64,000 nucleotides of DNA, taken from the NCBI GenBank assembly GCA_030626025.1, contig DAOUPT010000004.1:1-64000 (forward strand), read 5' to 3'. Origin of the DNA: Anderseniella sp. (GTDB lineage: Bacteria; Pseudomonadota; Alphaproteobacteria; Rhizobiales; Aestuariivirgaceae). The notes beneath the pieces were generated by a model. The model did not search any database. It was given only the letters and a program-made list of their open reading frames with translations, and was not told where the DNA came from. The position numbers and the translations under genes were made by a program. Positions 55,400 to 63,943 of this stretch are shown here, piece after piece (positions within the stretch are counted from its first letter, which is position 1; every line of letters starts with the position of its first letter).

Positions 55400-56037
55400 C
55401 GCTTGCCCAGTTCAGCCCGGAAGAGATTGAAGCTGCCCGCAAGGTTTTTGCCGGTGAAGTCCAGTTTTTAATGGGCGTTGTCAAGCTTGAGCAGCTTCCA
55501 GATGCCTTTGAAACGGAAGTGGCTTTTGCCGGGCGCTCTAATGTTGGCAAGTCGTCGCTGCTGAACGCCCTGACCGGGCGAAAAGACATTGCCCGGACTT
55601 CCAACACCCCTGGTCGCACTCGAGAGTTAAACTATTTTCTGGTCACCGATGATCTGGCGATTGTTGATATGCCCGGCTACGGCTATGCAAAAGCGGGAAA
55701 ACAACTGATCGCCGGTTGGCAGAAACTTATCGTTGAGTATTTGGTCGGCCGTCCGGGCCTGCGCCGGGTTTTTGTTTTGATTGATGCCCGGCACGGTTTG
55801 AAAAACACTGATTTTCCAACCCTTGATATGCTTGATAAAGCAGCGGTCAGTTACCAGATCGTTCTGACGAAAGCTGACAAGCTTAAAAGTGACGAGCGCG
55901 AGAAAGTTCTCGCCAGTACCATTGCCCAGATCGCCAAACGTCCGGCCGCACATCCAATCGTACATTTAACATCGAGTATCAAATCTACCGGAATTGCCGA
56001 ATTGCGCGCCGAGATATGTCAGCTGGCAGCAGGGTAA
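55396..56037 (+). CDS. engB: ribosome biogenesis GTPase YihA/YsxC (EngB)
   Basis: A 213-residue GTPase for 50S assembly. G1 is GRSNVGKSSLLNALTG, the G2 Thr lies in RTSNTPGRT, G3 is DMPGYGYA and G4 is LTKADK. The GTG start overlaps the yidC stop. In relatives argB often follows; here a palindromic repeat and a convergent small gene follow instead. Confidence 0.96.
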   Translation: MTLAQFSPEEIEAARKVFAGEVQFLMGVVKLEQLPDAFETEVAFAGRSNVGKSSLLNALTGRKDIARTSNTPGRTRELNYFLVTDDLAIVDMPGYGYAKAGKQLIAGWQKLIVEYLVGRPGLRRVFVLIDARHGLKNTDFPTLDMLDKAAVSYQIVLTKADKLKSDEREKVLASTIAQIAKRPAAHPIVHLTSSIKSTGIAELRAEICQLAAG

Positions 56038-56039
56038 TC

Positions 56040-56094
56040 GATTCTAAAAGGTTGGTGCAACTTATCTGCACGCATCGGCGTGCAGGTTGAACTA
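56040..56094. repeat. small palindromic repeat, copy A
   Basis: Fifty-five bases beginning GATTCTAAAAGG and containing AACTTATCTGCA, the inner stem CGC-ATCG-GCG, and TGCAGGTTGA. It matches the reverse complement of 62841-62895 at about 51 of 55 positions. Its last three bases are the stop codon of the convergent small gene. A T7 run follows at 56099, so it may also help end engB transcription. Confidence 0.85.
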
Positions 56095-56319
56095 GTTGCT
56101 TTTTTTGCTGTGCTTTTTTTCAGGCGCACAATAGATTCTGACGTAATCAGAATTAGCGTCGCTGGGATAGGGTATTGTGGACAGCGTTAATTTGAAGTTG
56201 TCCTGAGGAGCTTTGGCTGGTTTTTTCTTGCTGGACCCCGCTGCAAAACTCTCAGCCGACGAAACCGCCAGCGCCGCCAAAGCCAAGCAAAACAGCCATT
56301 TTCTAATTCTTGTGTTCAT
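56092..56319 (-). CDS. small exported protein of unknown function
   Basis: A 75-residue product with an N-terminal signal peptide (RKWLFCLALAALAVSSAESFAAG). A short Lys/Ala/Pro stretch is followed by FKLTLSTIPYPSDANSDYVRIYCAPEKK, then a Lys/Ser tail. I do not recognise the family. The ATG at 56319 is chosen because it starts directly before the signal; no good ribosome-binding site is visible, and the frame is open to 56367. It is convergent with engB and divergent from the EAL-like gene. Confidence 0.6.
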   Translation of the reverse strand: MNTRIRKWLFCLALAALAVSSAESFAAGSSKKKPAKAPQDNFKLTLSTIPYPSDANSDYVRIYCAPEKKHSKKSN

Positions 56320-56408
56320 AGCTGAACGTGTAACATGGCTCTTTGCATAAAGCCATGGCATAGTCATTCACGATACCGACATTGGCTTTTTTGATTCGCA
56401 ACACCACC

Positions 56409-57575
56409 ATGAGAATGAACCAGACATCACACAAGACAGGATTGAGCATTTTTTTTGCGGTTCTTTGTGCGGTGGCAATTTTTGCCGGCATATGGGGTTT
56501 TTTGACCGGTAATGGCGCAATTCCTGCACTTGTAGCAGCGGTATTGTTGCTGGTTGCCGCCCAATTGCTGTTGTTTTTTATCATGACTGACCGCCAAGAT
56601 ATTGATCGAGAGAATGATGACAACAGTATCGATGGTTTTGAACAAATCAATTCACGACTCGCCGGGCTTGAGCAACAGATCAAACAGTTAAGTCGATTGA
56701 AGGTGGTCGAAAATCCGGTTGCTCAGGTAAAACAGATTGCAAAAGTTGAACCTGAATTGCCGGCACCATCGCTTAAACCAACTGCAGCGGCGGCGCCAAA
56801 GACCGAACAAGTCCATATTGAAGCGGCCTACCTTGATGACACACGCCTATCATTATATCTTGAGCCTGTTGTTGATTTATCATCTTTAAAGACTGCATTT
56901 TATCGGGCAGAACTCGCCTTTGAAGCCGGGCCGGCCCAAAGGGTTCGTATTACTGACATGGCCGAGAAAATTGCCGAAGGCGGACATAGTGCGGCAGTGG
57001 ATATGAAACTGTTCAACCGGCTGGGACCTGTTATTGATCGATTGAAGCAAAAGGGACAATTGGCCGGTGTCATTTGTCCGATGTCACAGCATTCATTTTC
57101 CAATCAGCTTTTTCTGGAAGAACTAACACGCTATCTGAAACATTACCCCGAGTTGGCCCGGGTCCTGATCATTGAAATCAGTCAGGCAAATCTGGCTGGC
57201 CTTGATCAGGATGGAATGGCAGGCCTGGCGTTTCTGGCCCAAATCGGCGCAACATTTTCCCTTGGCGGAGCCGGGCTTGAAAGCCCTGATCTGGGCAGTC
57301 TGGCATCGCTGGGCTTTCGCTATCTCGATCTGGATTATGCCGACAATATCGGGCGCTACAGCCTGCAGGCATTTGCCTCATCAGGACCAGCAGCACAATT
57401 ACGTGACCTGGCTTTAGGCGTCGGTATTCAACTCATTGGGTCAGGCCTTGCCCGCAAAAGTCAGCATGATGCACTCAATCATATTATCAGCTTTGGACGC
57501 GGAACGGCGTTCTCTGCAGCACGTCTGGTGCGGACCGATTTTGCCAGACAAACAACACAGACCAAAGCTGCTTGA
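56409..57575 (+). CDS. degenerate EAL-domain membrane protein (TipF-like)
   Basis: A product of about 388 residues with two N-terminal transmembrane helices (LSIFFAVLCAVAIFAGIWGF; ALVAAVLLLVAAQLLLFFI). A coiled-coil segment follows (INSRLAGLEQQIKQLSRLK), then a linker and a C-terminal EAL fold. The catalytic EAL/ExLxR motif is lost (FYRAELAFEAG), as are the metal-binding Asn/Glu and the DDFGTG loop (SLGGAGLES). It should therefore not hydrolyse c-di-GMP but could bind it. TM pair, coiled coil and degenerate EAL match Caulobacter TipF, a flagellar assembly effector; no flagellar genes are nearby. Start uncertain among 56382 (TTG), 56409 and 56415. Confidence 0.72.
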   Translation: MRMNQTSHKTGLSIFFAVLCAVAIFAGIWGFLTGNGAIPALVAAVLLLVAAQLLLFFIMTDRQDIDRENDDNSIDGFEQINSRLAGLEQQIKQLSRLKVVENPVAQVKQIAKVEPELPAPSLKPTAAAAPKTEQVHIEAAYLDDTRLSLYLEPVVDLSSLKTAFYRAELAFEAGPAQRVRITDMAEKIAEGGHSAAVDMKLFNRLGPVIDRLKQKGQLAGVICPMSQHSFSNQLFLEELTRYLKHYPELARVLIIEISQANLAGLDQDGMAGLAFLAQIGATFSLGGAGLESPDLGSLASLGFRYLDLDYADNIGRYSLQAFASSGPAAQLRDLALGVGIQLIGSGLARKSQHDALNHIISFGRGTAFSAARLVRTDFARQTTQTKAA

Positions 57576-57635
57576 CGTTGATTGAAAGACCCTATAGCCA
57601 AGGCTGACAATTATTCAAGAAAGAGCAATTCTCCC

Positions 57636-58508
57636 ATGGCTGAAAACCCGGATAACTCGTTGGCAAAAAACGGTCGTGAACTCTCGTCCCGGTTCCAAAT
57701 CTGGCTTTGTGATATTTGGGGCGTTGTTCACAACGGTGAAGCAGCCCACCCGGTTGCCTGTGAAGCATTGCAGGCTCATCGCGACGATGGCGGGGTGGTT
57801 GTCCTGATTACCAATGCACCACGCCCCGCTCCGGCAATCGTTGCTCAACTCGATGGCCTAAATGTTCCGCGCACCTGCTATGACGCCATTGTCTCATCGG
57901 GCGATGTAACACGCGAACTGGTCATGAAATTTTCCGGCGGCAAAGTCTTTTTTCTGGGACCGGAACGCGATGCCCCCCTGAGAGAGGGGCTTGAGGTTGA
58001 GTGGTCGGCTATGGACGAGGCAGATGCGGTCCTTTGCTCAGGACTTTATGATGACCATAACGAGCAACCTGAAGACTACAACGACATGCTCAGGGAAATG
58101 CTCGACAAAAACCTGAAAATGATTTGTGCCAACCCTGATCTCATCGTGCAGTTTGGTGACCGTCTCATTCCTTGCGCCGGAGCGCTGGCCAAACTCTATG
58201 AAGAAATGGGCGGTAAAGTGGAAATGGCCGGAAAGCCCTTTGCGCCGATTTATGACGTAGCGATTGCCCGGGCAGTTGATGCAACCGGCAGTGAGATTGA
58301 CCGGTCGCAGGTCCTAGCCTTGGGCGATGGCATGAAAACTGATATCACCGGTGCCCGTGATAATGATTTAGCTGTCGCTTTCATTACTGGCGGTATCCAT
58401 GATGAAGAAATTGGAACTGATGGCAGCGTACTCGATATGGCAAATATCGCCCGCGATGCCGTTAAGGGTGTAAATGTGGCTGGTGCCATGAGAAAGTTGG
58501 AGTGGTAA
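57636..58508 (+). CDS. HAD-superfamily class IIA hydrolase (TIGR01459 type)
   Basis: A product of about 290 residues. HAD motif I is LCDIWGVVHNG, motif II the Thr in LITNAPRP, and motifs III/IV the Lys in AGKPFAPIY and LALGDGMKTDITGA. The WGV variant of motif I identifies the NagD-like TIGR01459 group found in alphaproteobacteria. It is probably a small-molecule phosphatase; the substrate is unknown. ATG 57636 gives the normal length; a TTG at 57582 would add 18 residues. It lies upstream of MaoC and ribF genes in an arrangement usual for Hyphomicrobiales. Confidence 0.88.
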   Translation: MAENPDNSLAKNGRELSSRFQIWLCDIWGVVHNGEAAHPVACEALQAHRDDGGVVVLITNAPRPAPAIVAQLDGLNVPRTCYDAIVSSGDVTRELVMKFSGGKVFFLGPERDAPLREGLEVEWSAMDEADAVLCSGLYDDHNEQPEDYNDMLREMLDKNLKMICANPDLIVQFGDRLIPCAGALAKLYEEMGGKVEMAGKPFAPIYDVAIARAVDATGSEIDRSQVLALGDGMKTDITGARDNDLAVAFITGGIHDEEIGTDGSVLDMANIARDAVKGVNVAGAMRKLEW

Positions 58509-58509
58509 A

Positions 58510-58944
58510 ATGAACCATAAAGTAGGTTTTTATATCGAGGATCTGGAAGTTGGCATGACAGCTTCTTTTGAAAAAGTTTTGGGCGATGCCGAAGTCAGGC
58601 AATTTGCCGAACTGACCGGTGACAACAACCCCATCCACCTTGATGAGGACTTTGCCAAAGAGACGATGTTCAAACAACGCATTGCCCACGGCATGCTGAC
58701 AGCCAGTTTGATATCAACCATTCTGGGTACAAAATTGCCCGGTACCGGTGTAATTTACATGTCACAGAATATCCGGTTTCGCGCCCCTGTTTTCATTGGT
58801 GACAAGGTTGTTGCAACTGTAACAGTGACCGAAGTGAACGAAAAACGCCGTACTGCAACACTGTCGTGTGAATGCCATGTAGGTGACAAACTGGTTCTTG
58901 ATGGCGAGGCCAAGGGTATGGTTCCATCAAAAGCTCAAGGGTAA
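58510..58944 (+). CDS. MaoC-family (R)-specific enoyl-CoA hydratase-like protein
   Basis: A 144-residue hot-dog-fold protein. The hydratase 2 motif is visible as LTGDNNPIHLDEDFAKET...RIAHGMLTASLIS, with the catalytic Asp and His in GDNNPIH. The (R)-enoyl-CoA hydratase role, often linked to polyhydroxyalkanoate or fatty acid metabolism, is inferred from family. It starts one base after the HAD stop with GGAG overlapping the end of that gene. Confidence 0.9.
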   Translation: MNHKVGFYIEDLEVGMTASFEKVLGDAEVRQFAELTGDNNPIHLDEDFAKETMFKQRIAHGMLTASLISTILGTKLPGTGVIYMSQNIRFRAPVFIGDKVVATVTVTEVNEKRRTATLSCECHVGDKLVLDGEAKGMVPSKAQG

Positions 58945-58949
58945 ACCTG

Positions 58950-59954
58950 ATGTATGTGATGCCTGAAAAACAATCCGTACCATCAGGCTGCAAGGAAGCC
59001 GTTGTCGCCATCGGCAATTTTGACGGCGTACACCTTGGGCACCAAAAACTTATTGAGGCGGCTGAGCAGCAGGCGAAAAAACTAGGCAAACCGCTGGGTG
59101 TTTTGACTTTTGAACCACATCCGCGCTCGTTGTTTCGGCCAGATGAACCGGTATTTCGCTTGTCATCACCGGCATGGAAAGCACGACTGTTGAAAGGGCT
59201 TGGTGTCCAGTATCTCGATGTTGCTCCTTTTGATCGCGATTTGGCCGGTCTGGAAGCTGAAGAATTTGTTCGCCGTATATTGGTTGAGCGCCTGGCAGTC
59301 TCCCATGTGGTGACCGGTTATGATTTTCACTTCGGACGCGGTCGAAAGGGCAGCCCTGATACCATGCGCAAGCTTGGTGAAAAATACGACTTTGGCGTCA
59401 CTATTGTTGATCAGGTTACTGATGATGATGGCGTTGCCCCCTTCTCCTCCAGTGCCATCCGCACGGCATTGCGCCGGGGCCATGTGCAAAAGGCCGCCAC
59501 ACAACTTGGCCATTGGTGGAGCATTATGGGCACTGTGGTCAAAGGCGATCAGCGCGGGCGCACTATTGGCTATCCAACTGTCAATATTGCACTGGAGCCT
59601 GGTTGTGAGCCTCATGAAGGCATTTACGCGGTGCGGGTGCGCCTGGCCTACAAGGGAGCCAAAGAGATCTGGAACGGGGCCGGATATATCGGCTATCGCC
59701 CGACCTTTGACACTGACCGGTTGTTCCTTGAGGTTTTTATTTTTGATTTTGATGATGATGTTTATGGACAGGAACTCATTGTGGAATTCATTGATTTCAT
59801 CCGCCCTGATAAAAAGTTTGATACGATTGAGGCTTTGCTCGAACAGATGAAAACCGACTGTGATGAAATCAGGGTTAAGCTGGAAAAATTGCACGAGAAC
59901 AATCCAGTTAAGAACCATCCGTTAGGTGCATTGCAAGTCACCGGTGAGCTGTAA
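58950..59954 (+). CDS. ribF: bifunctional riboflavin kinase/FAD synthetase
   Basis: A 334-residue enzyme making FMN and FAD. The N-terminal adenylyltransferase domain has AIGNFDGVHLGHQKLI, GYDFHFGRGRKG and SSSAIRTAL. The C-terminal kinase domain has GDQRGRTIGYPTVNI and the LEVFIFDFD catalytic region. AAGGG lies 7 bases before the ATG. Its product supplies cofactors for the window's many flavoproteins, although it is grouped with HAD and MaoC genes by conserved order rather than by pathway. Confidence 0.96.
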   Translation: MYVMPEKQSVPSGCKEAVVAIGNFDGVHLGHQKLIEAAEQQAKKLGKPLGVLTFEPHPRSLFRPDEPVFRLSSPAWKARLLKGLGVQYLDVAPFDRDLAGLEAEEFVRRILVERLAVSHVVTGYDFHFGRGRKGSPDTMRKLGEKYDFGVTIVDQVTDDDGVAPFSSSAIRTALRRGHVQKAATQLGHWWSIMGTVVKGDQRGRTIGYPTVNIALEPGCEPHEGIYAVRVRLAYKGAKEIWNGAGYIGYRPTFDTDRLFLEVFIFDFDDDVYGQELIVEFIDFIRPDKKFDTIEALLEQMKTDCDEIRVKLEKLHENNPVKNHPLGALQVTGEL

Positions 59955-59962
59955 ACAGCGCA

Positions 59963-60919
59963 TCAAAGGCGCTGGTAGAAACGCTTCATTATGATCGGGG
60001 TGAGATACATTGGTATCTGATAACAAGCTATAAAAAGTAATAGCGACTGGGTTGTTGCCGCTGGCAAGGCCGTCAGAAACAGGGCGATGTTTCGATTGCC
60101 GGCTATGATACCAATCGGGACGGTGTAATGTGAGGCTTTGCTTTTTGACAGAATTACAGCGGTAATGATTTGCAATCCAAAGTTGATGCCAGTTGCAACG
60201 GCCAATGTCAGCAATACATTCATTGGATTGCTGGTTAGTTCGCTTTGTATTGCCGCCATCAACCCAACCACCACAACGGCCAGCAAAATGGTTGACGCAC
60301 CATCCACTTGCATCAAATGATCAGGCGACGGTTTTTTCATAATGGTTAGCCTGATTGTAAATGCAATAACTGCGGCAACGATAATAACGGCCAACAAACG
60401 CAACGATGCCCAAACTATTGCATCGATACTTCCGGTTTCAGGCAACAGGGCAAAGACTGGTATGATTGTCAGAGGCAACAAGGCCGTACCGACCACTAAT
60501 TGGCGCAAGGCAGGTGCTGGCTCAAATCCCATTAGCGTTACCAGATGGGGGCTGCCTGACAGGGCCGGGGCAGAGGTCAGCAATACCAGTGCAAAAACCA
60601 GTGTGTGCTGAACCCCGGCAAGCCACGAAACCAGCGCAACAAGCAGCGGCAGGCAAATTTGCAGTATCGCGGTGAAGGCAAGACTGGCCTTCACATCGCG
60701 TATCGCTCCAAGGACCTGATGCGGACCAACCCGCAAACAGGCAGCAAAGAGTAAAAATGCAATGAGAATATCAATGTGCGGTTTGATCAACCCTGCAAGG
60801 GTACTGCTGGTCAGGCCGACCACAAGACTGGCCACCAATATCAGGCGACCATGTCTTGCACAAAGTATTAGCAGATGGCGTGTCAACCGGGTCGGGTTCG
60901 CATGTTGTCGGGCAACCAT
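59963..60919 (-). CDS. BASS-like membrane transporter
   Basis: A 318-residue protein with about nine to ten transmembrane helices. Its pattern resembles the bile acid:sodium symporter superfamily: LTSAPALSGSPHL near the middle and GIIAGNRNIALFLTALP near the end, where BASS proteins have their crossover motifs. The 5' end overlaps the 3' end of the TRAP large permease gene by 37 bases, so it is probably part of that operon. The substrate is unknown; an anionic organic acid is likely from family. Confidence 0.68.
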   Translation of the reverse strand: MVARQHANPTRLTRHLLILCARHGRLILVASLVVGLTSSTLAGLIKPHIDILIAFLLFAACLRVGPHQVLGAIRDVKASLAFTAILQICLPLLVALVSWLAGVQHTLVFALVLLTSAPALSGSPHLVTLMGFEPAPALRQLVVGTALLPLTIIPVFALLPETGSIDAIVWASLRLLAVIIVAAVIAFTIRLTIMKKPSPDHLMQVDGASTILLAVVVVGLMAAIQSELTSNPMNVLLTLAVATGINFGLQIITAVILSKSKASHYTVPIGIIAGNRNIALFLTALPAATTQSLLLFIACYQIPMYLTPIIMKRFYQRL

Positions 60920-62193
60920 GTGGCTAATTCGGGAAACAGTATCAGGATAAATACCATCAGCACCATAATTGCGAACATCGGTAATGCAGCCCGGGCGATG
61001 TAATTCATCTGGTGGTGTGTCATGCCCTGTAGCACAAACAGATTAAAGCCAATGGGCGGCGTGATCTGAGCCATTTCGACCACTACGACGATGAAAATAC
61101 CAAACCAGATCAAATCAATACCAGCCTGACGGATCATCGGTTCAACCACGGCCATGGTCAACACCACTGATGAAATACCATCAAGGAACATGCCGATTAC
61201 AATATAAAAAACCAGGAGAGCCAGTAGCAGTTGGAATTTTGAAAGCTCCAGAGAGGCAATCCACTGAGCCAGCGAACGTGGCAGTCCGGTGAAACCCATT
61301 GCCAGCGACAGAAAAGCCGCGCCCATCAAAATAAGGGCAATCATGGCTGACGTTCTGGTGGCGCCAAGCAGGCTTTCACGAAACGACGACAAATCGAGCG
61401 AACCCTGCACGGCCGCCAAACCCAACGAGCCAAGAACACCAAAGGCGGCAGCTTCTGTTGCGGTGGCAAAGCCCAGATACATGGAACCGATCACCAGTGA
61501 AACCAGCGTAATGACAGGAATAAGCAAACGGGCTTCTTTCAGTTTTTCAACAAAACTCATTTTAGGTTCGCGCGGAGGTACCTCGTCTTTTTTAAATACC
61601 GACCACAGTGCGACATAGCCCATGAACATACTGGCCAAAACAATACCCGGCAGGATACCGGCCATGAACAGTTTTGAAATCGATTCATTAATGGTGACGC
61701 CATAAACAATCAATGTCAGTGATGGCGGAATCATCAGGCCGAGGGTGGCCGCGCCAGCCAATGTGCCAATGATCATCATTTCGGGATAGCCGCGCTTGCG
61801 CAGTTCCGGGATAGACATTTTTCCCACGGTGGTAAGGGTTGCAGCAGAAGAACCAGATACGGCAGCAAAAATTGTACAGCCGACAATATTGGTGTGAATC
61901 AATCCACCAGGCAGTCGCGCCATCCATGGTGCTAACCCCTTAAACATATCTTCTGATAATCGCGTTCGATAGAGTATTTCGCCCATCCAGATAAACAGCG
62001 GTAGTGCCGTTAAAGTCCATGACGATGACGATGACCAGATTGTAGTGATCATGGTGTCGCCAACCGGTCGGGTGGTGAACAGTTCCATGCCAACGAAAGC
62101 CACACCCAAAAGAGCAAGACCGACCCAAATGCCCGAACCTAAAAATAGAAAGAGTACAAAGAGAAAAATCGCGGTGAGGTAAAACTGTTCCAT
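60883..62193 (-). CDS. dctM: TRAP transporter large permease (DctM)
   Basis: A 436-residue DctM subunit with about twelve helices, the main transport channel of a sodium-driven TRAP system. Typical segments are FAAVSGSSAATLTTVGKMSIPELRKRGY and LMIPPSLTLIVYGVTINESI. It starts 2 bases after the dctQ stop. The unusually hydrophobic C-terminal third ends inside the start region of the BASS-like gene. Confidence 0.94.
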   Translation of the reverse strand: MEQFYLTAIFLFVLFLFLGSGIWVGLALLGVAFVGMELFTTRPVGDTMITTIWSSSSSWTLTALPLFIWMGEILYRTRLSEDMFKGLAPWMARLPGGLIHTNIVGCTIFAAVSGSSAATLTTVGKMSIPELRKRGYPEMMIIGTLAGAATLGLMIPPSLTLIVYGVTINESISKLFMAGILPGIVLASMFMGYVALWSVFKKDEVPPREPKMSFVEKLKEARLLIPVITLVSLVIGSMYLGFATATEAAAFGVLGSLGLAAVQGSLDLSSFRESLLGATRTSAMIALILMGAAFLSLAMGFTGLPRSLAQWIASLELSKFQLLLALLVFYIVIGMFLDGISSVVLTMAVVEPMIRQAGIDLIWFGIFIVVVVEMAQITPPIGFNLFVLQGMTHHQMNYIARAALPMFAIMVLMVFILILFPELATWLPDNMRTRPG

Positions 62194-62195
62194 GA

Positions 62196-62738
62196 TTATT
62201 GCCCCTCTGCTTTGACAAGCTCTGCTTCGATACCATGCTCACCATGAACGACGATGCGATACAGATTATCCAGGAAAGCAATGAACAATAGCGTCGTGCC
62301 TATCCCCATGACGATTTGTGGTATCCACAACGGGGTTGCATCCTGGCCTTGCGAGATATCGTTGATCATGATCGATATTTTTACCGCCTGCCAGGCGTGC
62401 CAGCAAAAAAAACCGGAGAAAAAACTGGCAATTGAGAAACACCATATTTCGCCCAACCGCTGATGCTTTCCCATTTTTGTTAGCAACAGGGTGACACGAA
62501 TATGGGCACCATGGTTTAAAGCATAGGCGAGTGAAAAGAATGAAGCGCCTGCCATGCAATAACCCGCATAAGCTGTCGAGCCGGGTAAAACGAATCCCGT
62601 CCAGCGCGCCACCATCTGAGCGACAATAATCAAAAGAATCAGGATTAGAAAACCGGCTCCGATCATGCCGCCGGTGAAATACAATCCATCCAGAAAACGT
62701 CTTATGCCGCTTCTGGAATCTCTACTGGAATCCGTCAT
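62196..62738 (-). CDS. dctQ: TRAP transporter small permease (DctQ)
   Basis: A 180-residue DctQ subunit with four helices. It keeps the family pattern VAQMVARWTGFVLPGSTAYAGYCMAGASFF and the segment GAHIRVTLLL. ATG 62738 (MTDSSRDS) has GGGAG upstream; the frame is open to 62762. It is separated from dctP by 212 bases that hold two palindromic repeats. Confidence 0.9.
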   Translation of the reverse strand: MTDSSRDSRSGIRRFLDGLYFTGGMIGAGFLILILLIIVAQMVARWTGFVLPGSTAYAGYCMAGASFFSLAYALNHGAHIRVTLLLTKMGKHQRLGEIWCFSIASFFSGFFCWHAWQAVKISIMINDISQGQDATPLWIPQIVMGIGTTLLFIAFLDNLYRIVVHGEHGIEAELVKAEGQ

Positions 62739-62840
62739 TCTCCAACTCCCACAAAATCTCATTATTAGACAGATATCTTCCTGTCTTAAAATCCGGGCGG
62801 CACAACACTGCCCGAATTGTTTTCGTCAATTATTGCCTCT

Positions 62841-62895
62841 TAGTGCAACCTGTACGCCAATGCGTGCAGATAAGTTGCACTAACCTTTTAGAATC
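62841..62895. repeat. small palindromic repeat, copy B
   Basis: The reverse complement of this stretch matches copy A (56040-56094) at about 51 of 55 positions, including TCTAAAAGGTT and AACTTATCTGCACGCA. The inner stem is GCGTGCAG against CTGTACGC with one G-U-type mismatch. It is arranged head-to-head with copy C in the dctP-dctQ gap. Confidence 0.85.
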
Positions 62896-62898
62896 CGA

Positions 62899-62946
62899 TC
62901 AACTTATCTGCAATCAGTTGACTCCAACTGATTGCAGGTTGACCTA
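62899..62946. repeat. small palindromic repeat, copy C with a different stem
   Basis: It keeps the flanks AACTTATCTGCA and TGCAGGTTGA..CTAG of copies A and B but has an unrelated inner stem (ATCAGTTG-ACTC-CAACTGAT). The resulting stem is a perfect 13 bp (62908-62920 with 62925-62937). It lies 5 bases after the dctP stop and abuts copy B. Confidence 0.85.
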
Positions 62947-62950
62947 GAGT

Positions 62951-63943
62951 TTACTTCATTGATGAATAGGCTTTAACGATTGCAGCACCTGCTTCACCGG
63001 CAGCTTTTGACCATTCGGCTGACATTGTCGCGCCAATTGCCTTCAATTCAGCCGCAAGCTTTTCACCCGGTCCGCCAACTTTCATGCCGTTGGCAGCAAG
63101 TTGGGTCAGGTACCAGCCGGTCAATTGCTCAGAACGGGCTGTTCCTGCAGCACCCGCCAGCATGGCTGAGGATTTCAGACAATTCTGCGCCGTTTTTGGC
63201 AATGCATCAAAAGCTGCTTTATTAGCAAACACGGTGTTGCGCGGCAACCAGGCCTGGGTGTCATAAAAGTGTGACAGATGCTCCCAAACTTTTTTGTCAT
63301 AACCGGTTGAACCGGAAGAAATAAAGGAATCTGCAACACCAGTGGCCAACGCTTGTACCAATTCTGCCGCTTCAATCTGAACCGGAAGCATGCCAGACAG
63401 TTCAGCCAGACGAGCCGTTGCAGCATTGTAAGCACGGAACTTGATGCCTTTCATGTCAGAAACTGAGTTGATTGCTTTTTTGAAATACAACCCTTGTGGC
63501 GGCCATGGCACAGAATACAACAAAACAAGGTTTTGCTTGGCCAATATGTCTGTCAATGTGCTATTGGCGGCTTTTTTCAGTTTTTCAGACGCGCTGAAGG
63601 ATGTGGCCAAAAATGGCACTGAGTCGAAACCGAAAACAACATTTTCATTGGCATGAGCAGAGAGCAAACGCTCACCAATTTGTGCCTGACCGGTCCGTAC
63701 GGCCCGTTTGATTTCATTGCCTTTAAACAATGAACCACCGCCGTGCACTGTAATTGTCAGTTCACCACCAGTACATGTACCTACGGCTTCAGCAAATAAC
63801 TTGCCGTTTTTAGTGTGAAAATTGCCATCATTGTAGGCCATTGGCATATCCCACTTTTCAGCGGCAGTTGCGCCAAAAGAGGCCGCACCAAAAGCAAAGC
63901 TGGCAGCAGCTGTTGTCATTACGAGTTTTTTTACGAACTTCAT
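62951..63943 (-). CDS. dctP: TRAP transporter substrate-binding protein (DctP)
   Basis: A 330-residue periplasmic receptor. The Sec signal peptide (KLVMTTAAASFAFGAASFGATAA) is cleaved near ATAA-EKW. The mature part contains the ligand-carboxylate Arg in GIKFRAYNAATARLAELSG, preceded by PWPPQGLYF. This supports an organic acid ligand; the exact compound is unknown. Promoter-proximal gene of the TRAP operon, with its start about 55 bases inside the window edge. Confidence 0.94.
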   Translation of the reverse strand: MKFVKKLVMTTAAASFAFGAASFGATAAEKWDMPMAYNDGNFHTKNGKLFAEAVGTCTGGELTITVHGGGSLFKGNEIKRAVRTGQAQIGERLLSAHANENVVFGFDSVPFLATSFSASEKLKKAANSTLTDILAKQNLVLLYSVPWPPQGLYFKKAINSVSDMKGIKFRAYNAATARLAELSGMLPVQIEAAELVQALATGVADSFISSGSTGYDKKVWEHLSHFYDTQAWLPRNTVFANKAAFDALPKTAQNCLKSSAMLAGAAGTARSEQLTGWYLTQLAANGMKVGGPGEKLAAELKAIGATMSAEWSKAAGEAGAAIVKAYSSMK

